DNA of 39,097 nt, from contig JADLHF010000263.1 of the NCBI GenBank assembly GCA_020848935.1, forward strand, positions 1 through 39,097. The letters are read 5' to 3'. Under the pieces are notes generated by a model. That model was given only the letters and a program-made list of their open reading frames with translations, was not told the origin of the DNA and did no database searches. Source of the DNA: Acetobacteraceae bacterium (GTDB lineage: Bacteria > Pseudomonadota > Alphaproteobacteria > Acetobacterales > Acetobacteraceae). Shown here piece after piece: positions 9,619 through 16,759 of the stretch (position 1 is its first letter; each line of letters begins with the position of its first letter). Both the position numbers and the translations under genes were made by a program.

Positions 9619-9647
9619 CCGGCGAACTTTCCAGGAGGCCTGCCGCG

Positions 9648-10472
9648 ATGAGCGATCTTTCCCTGCGTTCGACGATCGAGGCCCTGTGGGAGCGGCGGGA
9701 TTCGCTGAACGCGCAGACTACGGGGACCGATCGCGCGGCGGTGGAACAGGCGCTGGCGGGGCTGGAGGCGGGGCAGCTACGCGTGGCCGAGAAGGCCGGC
9801 GCCGAGTGGGTGGTGAACGAGTGGCTGAAAAAGGCGGTGCTGCTGTCGTTCCGGCTGTTCGACTCGGCGCTGATGGAGGGCAATGGCGGCGCGCCGGTGT
9901 GGGACAAGGTGGCGATGAAGTTCGCCGGCTGGGACGCGGCGCGCTTCAAGGCGGGCGGGTTCCGCGCCGTGCCGGGCGCGATCGTGCGCCGCAGCGCCTA
10001 TATCGCGCCCGACGTGGTGCTGATGCCGAGTTTCGTGAATGTCGGCGCGCATGTCGGCGCACGCACCATGGTGGATACCTGGGCCACCGTGGGCTCCTGC
10101 GCGCAGATCGGCGCCAACTGCCATCTGTCCGGCGGGGTGGGCATCGGCGGCGTGCTGGAGCCGTTGCAGGCCACCCCGGTGATCATCGAGGACGACTGCT
10201 TCATCGGCGCGCGCTCCGAAGTGGTCGAAGGGGTGATCGTGGAGCGCGGCGCGGTGCTGTCGATGGGGGTGTTCATCAGCGCCACCACCAAGATCGTCAA
10301 CCGCGAGACCGGGGAGGTGCATATGGGCCGGGTGCCGGCCTATTCCGTGGTGGTGCCGGGCGCGCTGCCAGGGCCGGTGGGCACTCCGTCGCTGTATTGC
10401 GCGGTCATCGTCAAGCAGGTGGACGAGCGGACGCGGGCAAAGACCTCGATCAACGACCTGTTGCGGTACTGA
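9648..10472 (+). CDS. dapD: Tetrahydrodipicolinate N-succinyltransferase
   Basis: Transfers succinyl from succinyl-CoA to tetrahydrodipicolinate in the diaminopimelate/lysine pathway. 274 residues, the family length. An N-terminal helical domain ([15 protein letters not shown]) is followed by a left-handed beta-helix with hexapeptide repeats ([39 protein letters not shown]), ending in the C-terminal NDLLRY. AGGAGG sits ten bases before ATG 9648. dapE begins seven bases after the stop, so the two succinylase-branch enzymes are co-transcribed. Confidence 0.97.
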   Translation: MSDLSLRSTIEALWERRDSLNAQTTGTDRAAVEQALAGLEAGQLRVAEKAGAEWVVNEWLKKAVLLSFRLFDSALMEGNGGAPVWDKVAMKFAGWDAARFKAGGFRAVPGAIVRRSAYIAPDVVLMPSFVNVGAHVGARTMVDTWATVGSCAQIGANCHLSGGVGIGGVLEPLQATPVIIEDDCFIGARSEVVEGVIVERGAVLSMGVFISATTKIVNRETGEVHMGRVPAYSVVVPGALPGPVGTPSLYCAVIVKQVDERTRAKTSINDLLRY

Positions 10473-10479
10473 GCGGCTG

Positions 10480-11616
10480 ATGAGCGCCGACAACCAGACA
10501 AGCGATCCGCTCGCCCTCGCCCAGGCGCTCATCCGGTGTGCGTCGGTGACCCCGGCCGATGCCGGGGCGCAGGGCGTGCTGGCGTCGGCGCTGGCGGCGC
10601 TCGGCTTCATGGTGACCCGGCTGCGGTATGGCGAGATCGAGAATCTCTTCGCCCGCATCGGCAGCGGGGCGCCGCATATCTGCTTCGCCGGGCATACCGA
10701 CGTGGTGCCGGAGGGGACGGCCACCTGGTCGAGCGGACCGTTTTCCGGCGAGGTGCGCGACGGGGTGCTGTATGGCCGTGGCGCCTGCGACATGAAGGGG
10801 GCGATCGCGGCCTTTGTCGCCGGCGCGGCGGATCACCTGAAGGGCGGCGCGCCGAAGGGCTCGATCTCGCTGCTGATCACCGGCGACGAGGAGGGGCCGG
10901 CGGTGGACGGCACCGTCAAGGTGCTGGAATGGATGCGGGCCAATGGCCAGGTGCCGGATTTCTGCATCGTCGGCGAGCCCACCAACCCGGCCGCGCTGGG
11001 CGACATGATCAAGGTGGGCCGGCGCGGCAGCGTGAACATGACGCTGACGGTGCACGGCACCCAGGGCCACGTGGCCTATCCGCACCGGGTGGACAATCCG
11101 GTGCACCGGCTGGCGCGCATAGCCGCCGCGCTGACCGCGGCCCCGATCGATGCCGGCAGCGAGTTCTTCGAGCCGACCAGCATCCAGCTGACCAGCATCG
11201 ATGTCGGCAACGCGGCGACCAACGTGGTGCCGGCCAGTGCCAGGATGATGCTGAACATCCGCTTCAACGAGCGGCATTCCGGGGCATCGCTGGCGGCCTG
11301 GGTGCGGGCGACGGCGCAGCGCCATGCCGAGCGCTTCGAGCTGGAGGTATCGATCTCCGGCGAGAGTTTCCTCACCCCGGTCGGCGCGGAGATCGAGGCA
11401 TTGCGGGCGGCGATCGCCGCGGCAACCGGGCGGCAGCCGGCGCTGGATACCGGCGGCGGCACCTCGGATGCCCGTTTCATCGCGCGCTACTGCCCGGTGG
11501 CGGAGTTCGGCCTGGTCGGGCAGACGATGCACCAGGTGGATGAGCGGGTGCCGGTGGACGAGTTGCGCGCGCTGGCGGGGATCTATCGCGCGGTGCTCGA
11601 TCGGCTGCTGGCATGA
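10480..11616 (+). CDS. dapE: Succinyl-diaminopimelate desuccinylase
   Basis: Di-zinc M20 hydrolase that releases L,L-diaminopimelate from N-succinyl-DAP. Metal and catalytic residues are visible: His in FAGHTDVVP, bridging Asp in [11 protein letters not shown], catalytic Glu in TGDEEGP, Glu in VGEPTNP, and C-terminal His in GQTMHQVDE. The dimerisation domain ([18 protein letters not shown]) is in place. 378 residues is standard. Its stop overlaps the ATG of the next gene by four bases. Confidence 0.97.
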   Translation: MSADNQTSDPLALAQALIRCASVTPADAGAQGVLASALAALGFMVTRLRYGEIENLFARIGSGAPHICFAGHTDVVPEGTATWSSGPFSGEVRDGVLYGRGACDMKGAIAAFVAGAADHLKGGAPKGSISLLITGDEEGPAVDGTVKVLEWMRANGQVPDFCIVGEPTNPAALGDMIKVGRRGSVNMTLTVHGTQGHVAYPHRVDNPVHRLARIAAALTAAPIDAGSEFFEPTSIQLTSIDVGNAATNVVPASARMMLNIRFNERHSGASLAAWVRATAQRHAERFELEVSISGESFLTPVGAEIEALRAAIAAATGRQPALDTGGGTSDARFIARYCPVAEFGLVGQTMHQVDERVPVDELRALAGIYRAVLDRLLA

Positions 11617-12179
11617 GCGAGCCGCCCGCGCGCCGCAGCGTGTTGCGCGGGGTGTTCAACCTGGCGCGGTTCCGCCGCGAGGGGTTCGCCGAGTTCGGCG
11701 ATACCCGCCAGGCGTTCCTGAACTCGCTGGCGCCGTTGGTCGCCTTCCCGCTGGTGGGCGGCGTGCTGATGCTGCTGTCGGGCGGCAGGGTTGCCGTGCT
11801 GGCGGAGATGCTGGCGGCGCTGGTGGCGCTGCTGGGGCCGGCGGTGATCTCGGCCGGGCTGGCGGCGCGCTGGCAGCGGACGGAGCTGTGGCTGCGCTAT
11901 GCCGTGGCATTCAACTGGTCGCAATGGGCGGTGCCGGTGGTGGCGGTGGGGCTGCTGATCGCCGCCGGATTCCTGCGCCGCGCCGGGCTGGGCGAGCAGG
12001 AGGCGGCGATCGCGGCGCTGTTTGCGATTGCCGCCTATGGCATGTCGCTGCATTGGTTCCTGGCGCGCCACGGGCTGCAACTGCGGCCGGGACAGGCCGC
12101 GCTGCTGGTGGCGGCGATCAATTTCGGCACCGTGGTCCTGGTGCTGGCGCCACGTGTCGTCGCCGCGCTGCTGCTGTGA
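11613..12179 (+). CDS. Small polytopic membrane protein, unknown function
   Basis: 188 residues; not a family I recognise. After a basic N-terminus ([19 protein letters not shown]) there are about four to five hydrophobic segments: [70 protein letters not shown] and [18 protein letters not shown]. It starts at ATG 11613 inside the dapE stop (ATGA), so it is translated with dapE. A Trp-containing FNWSQW precedes the third segment. The following gene has a similar size, topology and central Trp motif; the two may be diverged tandem copies. Confidence 0.75.
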   Translation: MSEPPARRSVLRGVFNLARFRREGFAEFGDTRQAFLNSLAPLVAFPLVGGVLMLLSGGRVAVLAEMLAALVALLGPAVISAGLAARWQRTELWLRYAVAFNWSQWAVPVVAVGLLIAAGFLRRAGLGEQEAAIAALFAIAAYGMSLHWFLARHGLQLRPGQAALLVAAINFGTVVLVLAPRVVAALLL

Positions 12180-12189
12180 GCACCATGCG

Positions 12190-12777
12190 ATGAGCACGCT
12201 GCTGCTGGAGCCCTGGATGGGGCTGCGTGCCGCCCTGCTGCTGGCCGGTGGGCGGGCGGAAGGGGCCGTGCGGATGGGTGGCGAGGGGCCGGCGCACCAG
12301 TTGGCGCGGGCGCGGCACAGCTTCCTGGCGTTGCTGCTGTGCCTGCCGCTGTTCCTGGGGCTCCAACTGCTGGAGGGCGAGGTGACCGGCGCCGCGATGC
12401 TGCGGGGGCTGGCGAGCGTGGTGCTGGGGTGGCTGGGCTATGCCGTGCTGTCCCAGGCGCTGGCGGCGTCGCTCGGCCGGGCGGTGCTGTGGCCACGGTT
12501 CCTGGCGCTGTGGAGCTGGTGCAACCTGGTGCAGTACCTGCTCATGGCCGCGGCCACCGTGCCGGGGCTGCTCGGTGCGCCGGCGGTGGTGGTGCAGGCG
12601 GCATGGCTGGTGGCGCTGGGCTGGGCGTTGTGGCTGCAATGGTCGGCGACGCGCCTGGCGTTGGCGCTGGCCGGCGGGGCGGCGGCGATGCTGGTGGTGG
12701 CGGATTTTGCGCTGGGGGTGATCGTGCTGCGCTTTGTCAACCAGGGGTTCTCAGGGCACGGCATTCTGGGCGGCTGA
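12190..12777 (+). CDS. Small polytopic membrane protein, unknown function (possible paralogue of the preceding gene)
   Basis: 195 residues with about five hydrophobic segments: FLALLLCLPLFLGLQLL, LASVVLGWLGYAVLSQALA, LVQYLLMAAATVPGLLGA, AAWLVALGWALWLQ and LAGGAAAMLVVADFALGVIVL. ATG 12190 lies ten bases past the preceding stop. LALWSWCNLVQ in the middle is placed like FNWSQW of the preceding protein. I do not know a function. The last 41 bases overlap the 3' end of truA on the other strand. Confidence 0.72.
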   Translation: MSTLLLEPWMGLRAALLLAGGRAEGAVRMGGEGPAHQLARARHSFLALLLCLPLFLGLQLLEGEVTGAAMLRGLASVVLGWLGYAVLSQALAASLGRAVLWPRFLALWSWCNLVQYLLMAAATVPGLLGAPAVVVQAAWLVALGWALWLQWSATRLALALAGGAAAMLVVADFALGVIVLRFVNQGFSGHGILGG

Positions 12778-13528
12778 ACGGATCCTCGGGATAGCGCACG
12801 CCGACCAGGGTCAGGCCCTCGGGCGGGGCGGTGGGGCCGGCGGCGGCACGGTGGCGGGCGGCCAGGGCGGTGGCCACGCGCGCGGGCGGCCAGGCGCCCT
12901 CGCCGACCAGCTTCAGGGTGCCGACCATGTTGCGCACCTGGTGGTGCAGGAAGCTGCGGGCGCGTGCCGCGATCAGTACGCGCTCCCCGTCGCGGCGGAT
13001 CGACAACTCGTCCAGCGTGCGCAGCGGCGATTTCGCCTGGCAGGAGGCGGCGCGGAACGAGGTGAAATCATGCCGGCCCAGCAGCGTATCGGCGGCCTGC
13101 TGCATCGCCCCGGTGTCCAGCCTGCGGGTGACGTGCCAGACCAGGCCGGCCTCCAGCGCGGCGCGGGCCGGGCGGTTGAGGATGCGGTAGCAGTAGCTGC
13201 GCTCGACCGCGGAAAAGCGCGGATGCCAGCCTGCCGGCGCGACGGCGGCATCCAGCACCGCCACGGCATGCGGCTTCATGTGGAAGTTCAGCGCATCGCG
13301 CAGCCTGGCCGCGGTGATGTCGCGCGGCATGTCGATGCAGGCGACCTGGCAGCTGGCATGCACGCCGGCATCGGTGCGCCCGGCGGCGAGGGCGGCCACC
13401 GCGGCGCCACCCGCCAGCCGGGACGCGGCCGCCTCCAGCACCTGTTGCACCGAACGCCCCACGGCCTGGCGCTGCCAGCCGACGAAGCCGGCGCCGTGAT
13501 ATTCCAGCCGCAGCGCGAAGCGCGGCAT
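12737..13528 (-). CDS. truA: tRNA pseudouridine(38-40) synthase TruA
   Basis: Isomerises U38-U40 in tRNA anticodon stems. The catalytic Asp is in AAGRTDAGVHA (about residue 53). Family strings are present: LRLEYHGAGFVGWQRQ at the N-terminus, YCYRILNRPA, HDFTSFRAASCQAKSP, and FLHHQVRNMVGTLKLVGEG near the C-terminus. 263 residues is normal. ATG 13528 is the family start and overlaps the TGA of a nine-codon upstream mini-ORF that duplicates the truA start. The 3' end overlaps the convergent membrane gene by 41 bases. Part of def-fmt-truA. Confidence 0.95.
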   Translation of the reverse strand: MPRFALRLEYHGAGFVGWQRQAVGRSVQQVLEAAASRLAGGAAVAALAAGRTDAGVHASCQVACIDMPRDITAARLRDALNFHMKPHAVAVLDAAVAPAGWHPRFSAVERSYCYRILNRPARAALEAGLVWHVTRRLDTGAMQQAADTLLGRHDFTSFRAASCQAKSPLRTLDELSIRRDGERVLIAARARSFLHHQVRNMVGTLKLVGEGAWPPARVATALAARHRAAAGPTAPPEGLTLVGVRYPEDPFSRPECRALRTPG

Positions 13529-13560
13529 CAGCCCAGCCGAAGCGCGAAGCGCGGCATCAT
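13526..13560 (-). repeat. 29-bp duplication of the truA start, forming a leader mini-ORF
   Basis: On the minus strand the first 25 bases of truA (from ATG 13528) occur again 29 bases upstream (from ATG 13557) with one mismatch (CTT for CTG). The upstream copy reads MPRFALRLG and then TGA, and that TGA overlaps the real truA ATG as TGATG. The first ATG also overlaps the fmt stop, giving a stop/start relay fmt - mini-ORF - truA. Confidence 0.85.
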
Positions 13561-14471
13561 CCCAGTACCGTGCCGCGCGGCACGGGGTGCCCGCGCAGGA
13601 AATCCTCGGCTGGCATGGCTGCCCGGCCGGGCGCCTGGACACGGGTAAGGCGCAGGGCGCCGGCGCCGGTGGCGACCAGCAGCGCGTCGTCCAATACCGT
13701 GCCCCTGCCGCCGCGGGCGTTCGGGTCCGGTTCGGGAGACGCCGCCAGCACCTTCAGCACCATGCCGGTCAGGGTGGTGAAGGTGCCGGGCCAGGGGTTC
13801 AGCGCCCGAACCTGCCGGTCCAGCGCCGCGGCGTCGCGCGCCCAGTCGATGCGCCCGTCCGCGCGGGTGAGTTTGGCGGCATAGCTGGCGCCGGCCTCGG
13901 GCTGCGGCACCGGGGCGGGGTTTTCCGCCAGCGCCCGCAGCACCAGCGCCGCGCCGATTGCGGCCAGCGTGTCGTGCAGGCAACTGGCCGTGGTGGTGGC
14001 TTCGATCGGCACCGCTTCGCGCAGCAGCATCGCCCCGGTGTCCAGCCCGGCATCCATCTGCATGATGGTGATGCCGGTCTGGCGGTCGCCGGCCAGGATG
14101 GCCGCCTGGATCGGCGCCGCGCCGCGCCAGCGGGGCAGCAGGCTGGCGTGGATGTTCAGGCAGCCGCGCCGCGGGGCGGCCAGCATCGCCGGCGGCAGGA
14201 TCAGACCGTACGCCGCCACCACCGCGGCATCGAGGTCCAGCGCCGCGAAGGCTGCATGGGCGGCTTCATCCTTGCGCAACCGATCCGGGGTGCGCACCGC
14301 CAGGCCCAGCGCCTCGGCGGCGACATGGACCGGGCACCGCCGCATGGCCTGGCCACGGCCGGCGGGGCGCGGTGGCTGGCAATACACGGCGGCGATCTCG
14401 TGGCCGGCCCCATGCAGCGCGCGCAAGGCGGGGACCGCGAAATCCGGGCTGCCCAGGAAGGCGAGCCGCAC
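13557..14471 (-). CDS. fmt: Methionyl-tRNA formyltransferase
   Basis: Formylates initiator Met-tRNA with 10-formyl-THF. N-terminal [18 protein letters not shown], then the catalytic Asn/His segment [19 protein letters not shown] and the Asp in [12 protein letters not shown]. The C-terminal OB domain carries the LNPWPGTFT motif. About 304 residues. GTG 14471 is the start that gives the family N-terminus; it has GGGGGA about nine bases upstream and lies two bases after the def stop. With def on the same transcript, the formylation and deformylation steps are paired, as in many bacteria. Confidence 0.95.
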   Translation of the reverse strand: MRLAFLGSPDFAVPALRALHGAGHEIAAVYCQPPRPAGRGQAMRRCPVHVAAEALGLAVRTPDRLRKDEAAHAAFAALDLDAAVVAAYGLILPPAMLAAPRRGCLNIHASLLPRWRGAAPIQAAILAGDRQTGITIMQMDAGLDTGAMLLREAVPIEATTTASCLHDTLAAIGAALVLRALAENPAPVPQPEAGASYAAKLTRADGRIDWARDAAALDRQVRALNPWPGTFTTLTGMVLKVLAASPEPDPNARGGRGTVLDDALLVATGAGALRLTRVQAPGRAAMPAEDFLRGHPVPRGTVLG

Positions 14472-14473
14472 GC

Positions 14474-15142
14474 TCAGCGGTCCCCCGCTGTCTGCTCCTT
14501 GGCCTTCTGGTCCTTGGCCAGCTTGCGCAGGATCATGTTGCGCTTCAGCGCCGACAGGTGATCGACGAACAGCACGCCGTCCAGGTGGTCCAGCTCGTGC
14601 TGCAGGCAGGCGGCGAGCAGGCCGTCGCCCTGGATTTCCCGCCGGGCGCCATCGATATCCAGGTAGCGCACCTTCACCTGCGCCGGGCGCGTGACATCGG
14701 CATACATGTTGGGCAGCGACAGGCAGCCCTCCTCGCGGGTGGCCAGTTCCTTGCTGACGGCGACGATCTCGGGGTTGATCAGCACGTGCGGCGTGCGCTT
14801 GTCGTCCGGCGCCAGGTCGATCACCGCCAGGCGCAGCGCCACGCCCACTTGCGGGGCGGCCAGGCCGATGCCGGGGGCGTGGTACATCGTGGCGAACATG
14901 CGCGCGACCAGGTCGCGCACCGCAGCGTCGTCGGCGGCGGCCACCGGGCGGCAGCGCAGCTTCAGCGTGCGGTGCGGCGCGACCAGGATCGGCAGCTTCT
15001 CGATGGCGAGAGCTGGGGCGCGGGGCGCAGCACGGGACGCGGCGGCGGGGCGCCCAGCAGGGGGGCGCCCAGCAGGGGGGCGCCCAGCAGGGGGGCGCGC
15101 AGCAGGGGCGCATGCAGCAGCGGGGGGGGGGGCGTCGGTCAT
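14474..15142 (-). CDS. def: Peptide deformylase with a repetitive N-terminal extension
   Basis: Metalloenzyme that removes formyl from nascent N-termini. All three motifs are intact: [10 protein letters not shown] (about 91-100), EGCLSLP with metal Cys (about 140), and QHELDHLDG with two metal His and the catalytic Glu (about 181-189). The core begins near residue 48 ([16 protein letters not shown]), so the first ~47 residues are extra relative to the usual 165-190-residue enzyme. This tail is PPAGR repeats coded by a 15-bp minisatellite, preceded by an 11-base C run just after the start. ATG 15142 is the only good start in frame: no ATG, GTG or TTG lies between the repeats and the core. The gene heads the def-fmt-truA operon. 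Confidence 0.93.
   Translation of the reverse strand: MTDAPPPAAACAPAARPPAGRPPAGRPPAGRPAAASRAAPRAPALAIEKLPILVAPHRTLKLRCRPVAAADDAAVRDLVARMFATMYHAPGIGLAAPQVGVALRLAVIDLAPDDKRTPHVLINPEIVAVSKELATREEGCLSLPNMYADVTRPAQVKVRYLDIDGARREIQGDGLLAACLQHELDHLDGVLFVDHLSALKRNMILRKLAKDQKAKEQTAGDR
15046..15120. repeat. 15-bp minisatellite in def
   Basis: Five tandem 15-bp units, consensus GGGGGCGCCCAGCAG on the plus strand. Units two and three are identical and the others differ by one to a few bases. The unit is a multiple of three and codes for PPAGR on the def strand. An 11-base G run (15122-15132) follows directly. Confidence 0.92.
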
Positions 15143-15203
15143 GGCAGCGATGTAGCGATGCCGGCGGGCGCGATCAATGACCGGGATGGCGATGACGCAG
15201 CCC

Positions 15204-15232
15204 CTTGCAACGCGGCCCCGCGCTGCCAAACT
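15204..15232 (+). promoter_or_regulatory. Possible heat-shock promoter of hsp20
   Basis: CTTGCAA (15204-15210) resembles an RpoH -35; CCAAACTA (15226-15233) about 16-18 bases on could be a weak -10. It lies in the 152-bp divergent gap between def and hsp20. Weak evidence. Confidence 0.25.
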
Positions 15233-15267
15233 ACAGCGTGTCGGGTTGCCGCAACGGGGCCCGCCAT

Positions 15268-15286
15268 TCGCTTCGCTCGCAGGAGG
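15268..15286 (+). promoter_or_regulatory. Possible ROSE-like RNA thermometer at the hsp20 Shine-Dalgarno
   Basis: Two UCGCU copies (15268-15272 and 15273-15277) directly precede the AGGAGGAGG Shine-Dalgarno (15281-15289). In known ROSE elements of alphaproteobacterial small heat-shock genes a UYGCU motif pairs imperfectly with the Shine-Dalgarno. The match is short, and the whole leader has not been folded. Confidence 0.3.
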
Positions 15287-15294
15287 AGGCCCAC

Positions 15295-15774
15295 GTGACC
15301 ACTCGCGTCTTTACGTCCCCGCTGTTCTTGGGCTTCGACCATCTGGAACAGATGCTCGAACGTGCGTCCAAGACCTCGTCGGACGGATACCCGCCCTACA
15401 ATATCGAACAGACCGGCCCGACCGGACTGCGCATCACCCTGGCCGTGGCCGGCTTCACCATGGACGACCTGCAGATCACGCAGGAGGACAACCAACTGGT
15501 GATCCGCGGCCGCCAGAGCGACGATTCCCAGGACCGCGTGTTCCTGCATCGCGGCATCGCCGCCCGGCAGTTCCAGCGCGCCTTCGTGATGGCCGAGGGG
15601 ATCGAGGTGACCGGCGCCTGGCTGGACAACGGGTTGCTGCATATCGACCTCGCCCGTCCGCTGCCCGAGGCACGGGTGAAGACCATCCAGATCAGCAAGC
15701 GCAACGGCGCCGGCGGCCAAGCGGTGGGCAGCCAAGTGGTGGGCGGCCGAGTGGTGGACGGCACCCGCGGCTGA
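15295..15774 (+). CDS. Small heat-shock protein, Hsp20/IbpA type
   Basis: ATP-independent holdase that binds unfolding proteins. About 159 residues. The N-terminus, FTSPLFLGFDHLEQMLER, and YPPYNIEQTGPTGLRITLAVAGF are typical of alphaproteobacterial class A Hsp20. The alpha-crystallin domain covers roughly residues 35-125, including NQLVIRGRQ, FLHRGIAARQFQRAF and AWLDNGLLHIDLARP. The IxI-like ending (KTIQISK) is followed by a degenerate repeat tail (GQAVG/SQVVG/GRVVD). GTG 15295 is chosen: AGGAGGAGG lies just upstream and it gives the family N-terminus. The next gene is DUF1150, the usual companion in alphaproteobacteria. Confidence 0.93.
   Translation: MTTRVFTSPLFLGFDHLEQMLERASKTSSDGYPPYNIEQTGPTGLRITLAVAGFTMDDLQITQEDNQLVIRGRQSDDSQDRVFLHRGIAARQFQRAFVMAEGIEVTGAWLDNGLLHIDLARPLPEARVKTIQISKRNGAGGQAVGSQVVGGRVVDGTRG
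15715..15759 (+). repeat. Degenerate 15-bp tandem repeat at the hsp20 3' end
   Basis: Three 15-bp units (GGCCAAGCGGTGGGC, AGCCAAGTGGTGGGC, GGCCGAGTGGTGGAC) in frame, coding GQAVG, SQVVG and GRVVD in the Hsp20 tail. Confidence 0.8.
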
Positions 15775-15846
15775 AATCCGCGCGCGTCCGCCGCCTTCCG
15801 AACGCAATGCGATCGCCCCTCGGGGAACCCGCAGAGGAGTCCTGTC

Positions 15847-16089
15847 ATGACCGACCCGATTGCCGACACGTCGCCTGCCGTGATCTTCGATATCCGCGCC
15901 CTGTCGCCCGACGATCTCGGCCGGCTGGGGCTGTCGCAACTGGCCTATGTCAAGCCGGTGATGCTGAACGGCGCCAACGTCTTTGCCATCCACGCCGCCG
16001 ACGGCACGCCGATGGCGGTGGCCGCGGACCGCAACCTGGCGATGGCGGCGATCGTGCAGCATGAGATGGTGCCCGCGCTCGTGCATTGA
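15847..16089 (+). CDS. DUF1150 family protein
   Basis: 80 residues, cytoplasmic, function unknown. Family pattern: LSQLAYVKPVMLNG, VFAIHAADGTPMAVAADR, and AIVQHEMVPALVH at the end. DUF1150 proteins in alphaproteobacteria commonly follow a small heat-shock gene, as here (72 bases after hsp20), so a role with Hsp20 in stress is likely but unproven. GAGGAG lies about eight bases before ATG 15847. Confidence 0.88.
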   Translation: MTDPIADTSPAVIFDIRALSPDDLGRLGLSQLAYVKPVMLNGANVFAIHAADGTPMAVAADRNLAMAAIVQHEMVPALVH

Positions 16090-16129
16090 ACCCGGCGCAC
16101 CGGCGCTGGGGCGCGGCGGGGGCACCGAG

Positions 16130-16145
16130 ATCACGATTTCGTGAT
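16130..16145. promoter_or_regulatory. Palindromic operator candidate
   Basis: ATCACGA-TT-TCGTGAT, a perfect 7+2+7 inverted repeat, between the DUF1150 stop and the PRC-barrel gene (51 bases before its ATG). AT-rich relative to its surroundings. It has the size and symmetry of a dimeric repressor site; no T run follows it, so a terminator is less likely. Confidence 0.5.
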
Positions 16146-16195
16146 AGCAGGCGCCACCCGCTTGCGGCTCCCGCCCGCTACGGCGACGAAGGACG

Positions 16196-16759
16196 ATGCA
16201 GCCCGCGTGGATACCGATTGTCGCCCTGACCATGTCCGCCGGCTGCCTCGCTGCCCCAGCAGCGACAGCCCAAGGCACCGCCCCAGCGGTGACAGCCCAA
16301 GGCAACGCCCCGGCGGTGACAGCCCAAGGCACCGCCCCGGCGCCGGCCAGCCGCGAATTCCTCTATCAGGGCGAGGCAACCAGCATCCTCGGCCGGCAGG
16401 TGTTCGACCCCTCCGGCACGGTGGTCGGACGGATCGTCGATGTGCTGGTGGGTGACGCCGGGCTGCCGCGTGCCGCGGTGATCGAGTTCGGCGGCTTCAT
16501 GGGGGTGGGCAATCGCCGCGTCGCGGTGGCCTGGAGCACGCTGCGCTTCAACCCCGCCACCCGCCGCATCGGCTTCGACATGACCGTGGACCAGATCCGC
16601 GCCATTCCTTCGTTCCGCCAGCCGGTCAAGCCAGCCGATCCGCCCGTGACCGTGGCCGTGCCCCCAGCCTCCCCGCCGTCAACCTCCCCGCCGCCAGCCT
16701 TCCCGCCGCCAGCCTCCCCGCCGGCCAGCGCGCCCAGCCCGCCGCCGCCGCAGCCGTGA
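16196..16759 (+). CDS. Secreted PRC-barrel domain protein
   Basis: 187 residues. A signal-peptide-like start (IPIVALTMSAGCLAAPAATAQ) ends near residue 25. Three near-identical nine-residue repeats (TAQGTAPAV type) follow. A PRC-barrel occupies about residues 58-125: ILGRQVFDPSGTVVGRIVDV, LPRAAVIEFGGFMGVGNR, VAVAWSTLRFNP. The last ~45 residues are a Pro/Ser/Ala tail of five-residue repeats. SAGC could be read as a lipobox but position -3 is Ser, which is unusual, so ordinary secretion is as likely. A start at ATG 16232 would remove the signal. PRC-barrels bind partner proteins or RNA; no specific function can be given. Its stop overlaps the MFS gene start (GTGA). Confidence 0.8.
   Translation: MQPAWIPIVALTMSAGCLAAPAATAQGTAPAVTAQGNAPAVTAQGTAPAPASREFLYQGEATSILGRQVFDPSGTVVGRIVDVLVGDAGLPRAAVIEFGGFMGVGNRRVAVAWSTLRFNPATRRIGFDMTVDQIRAIPSFRQPVKPADPPVTVAVPPASPPSTSPPPAFPPPASPPASAPSPPPPQP
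16262..16342 (+). repeat. 27-bp tandem repeat in the PRC-barrel gene
   Basis: Three consecutive 27-bp units (16262-16288, 16289-16315, 16316-16342) differing by one to three bases, each containing GACAGCCCAAGGCA. In frame, coding nine residues per unit. Confidence 0.93.
16664..16723 (+). repeat. 15-bp tandem repeat in the PRC-barrel gene 3' end
   Basis: Four 15-bp units of consensus CCAGCCTCCCCGCCG; the first and last are identical. In frame, coding PASPP, STSPP, PAFPP and PASPP in the proline tail. Confidence 0.9.

Noticed and set aside
16130-16145. Rho-independent terminator after DUF1150.
   Set aside because: The stem is AT-containing with only a 2-base loop and no T run follows; operator is more likely.
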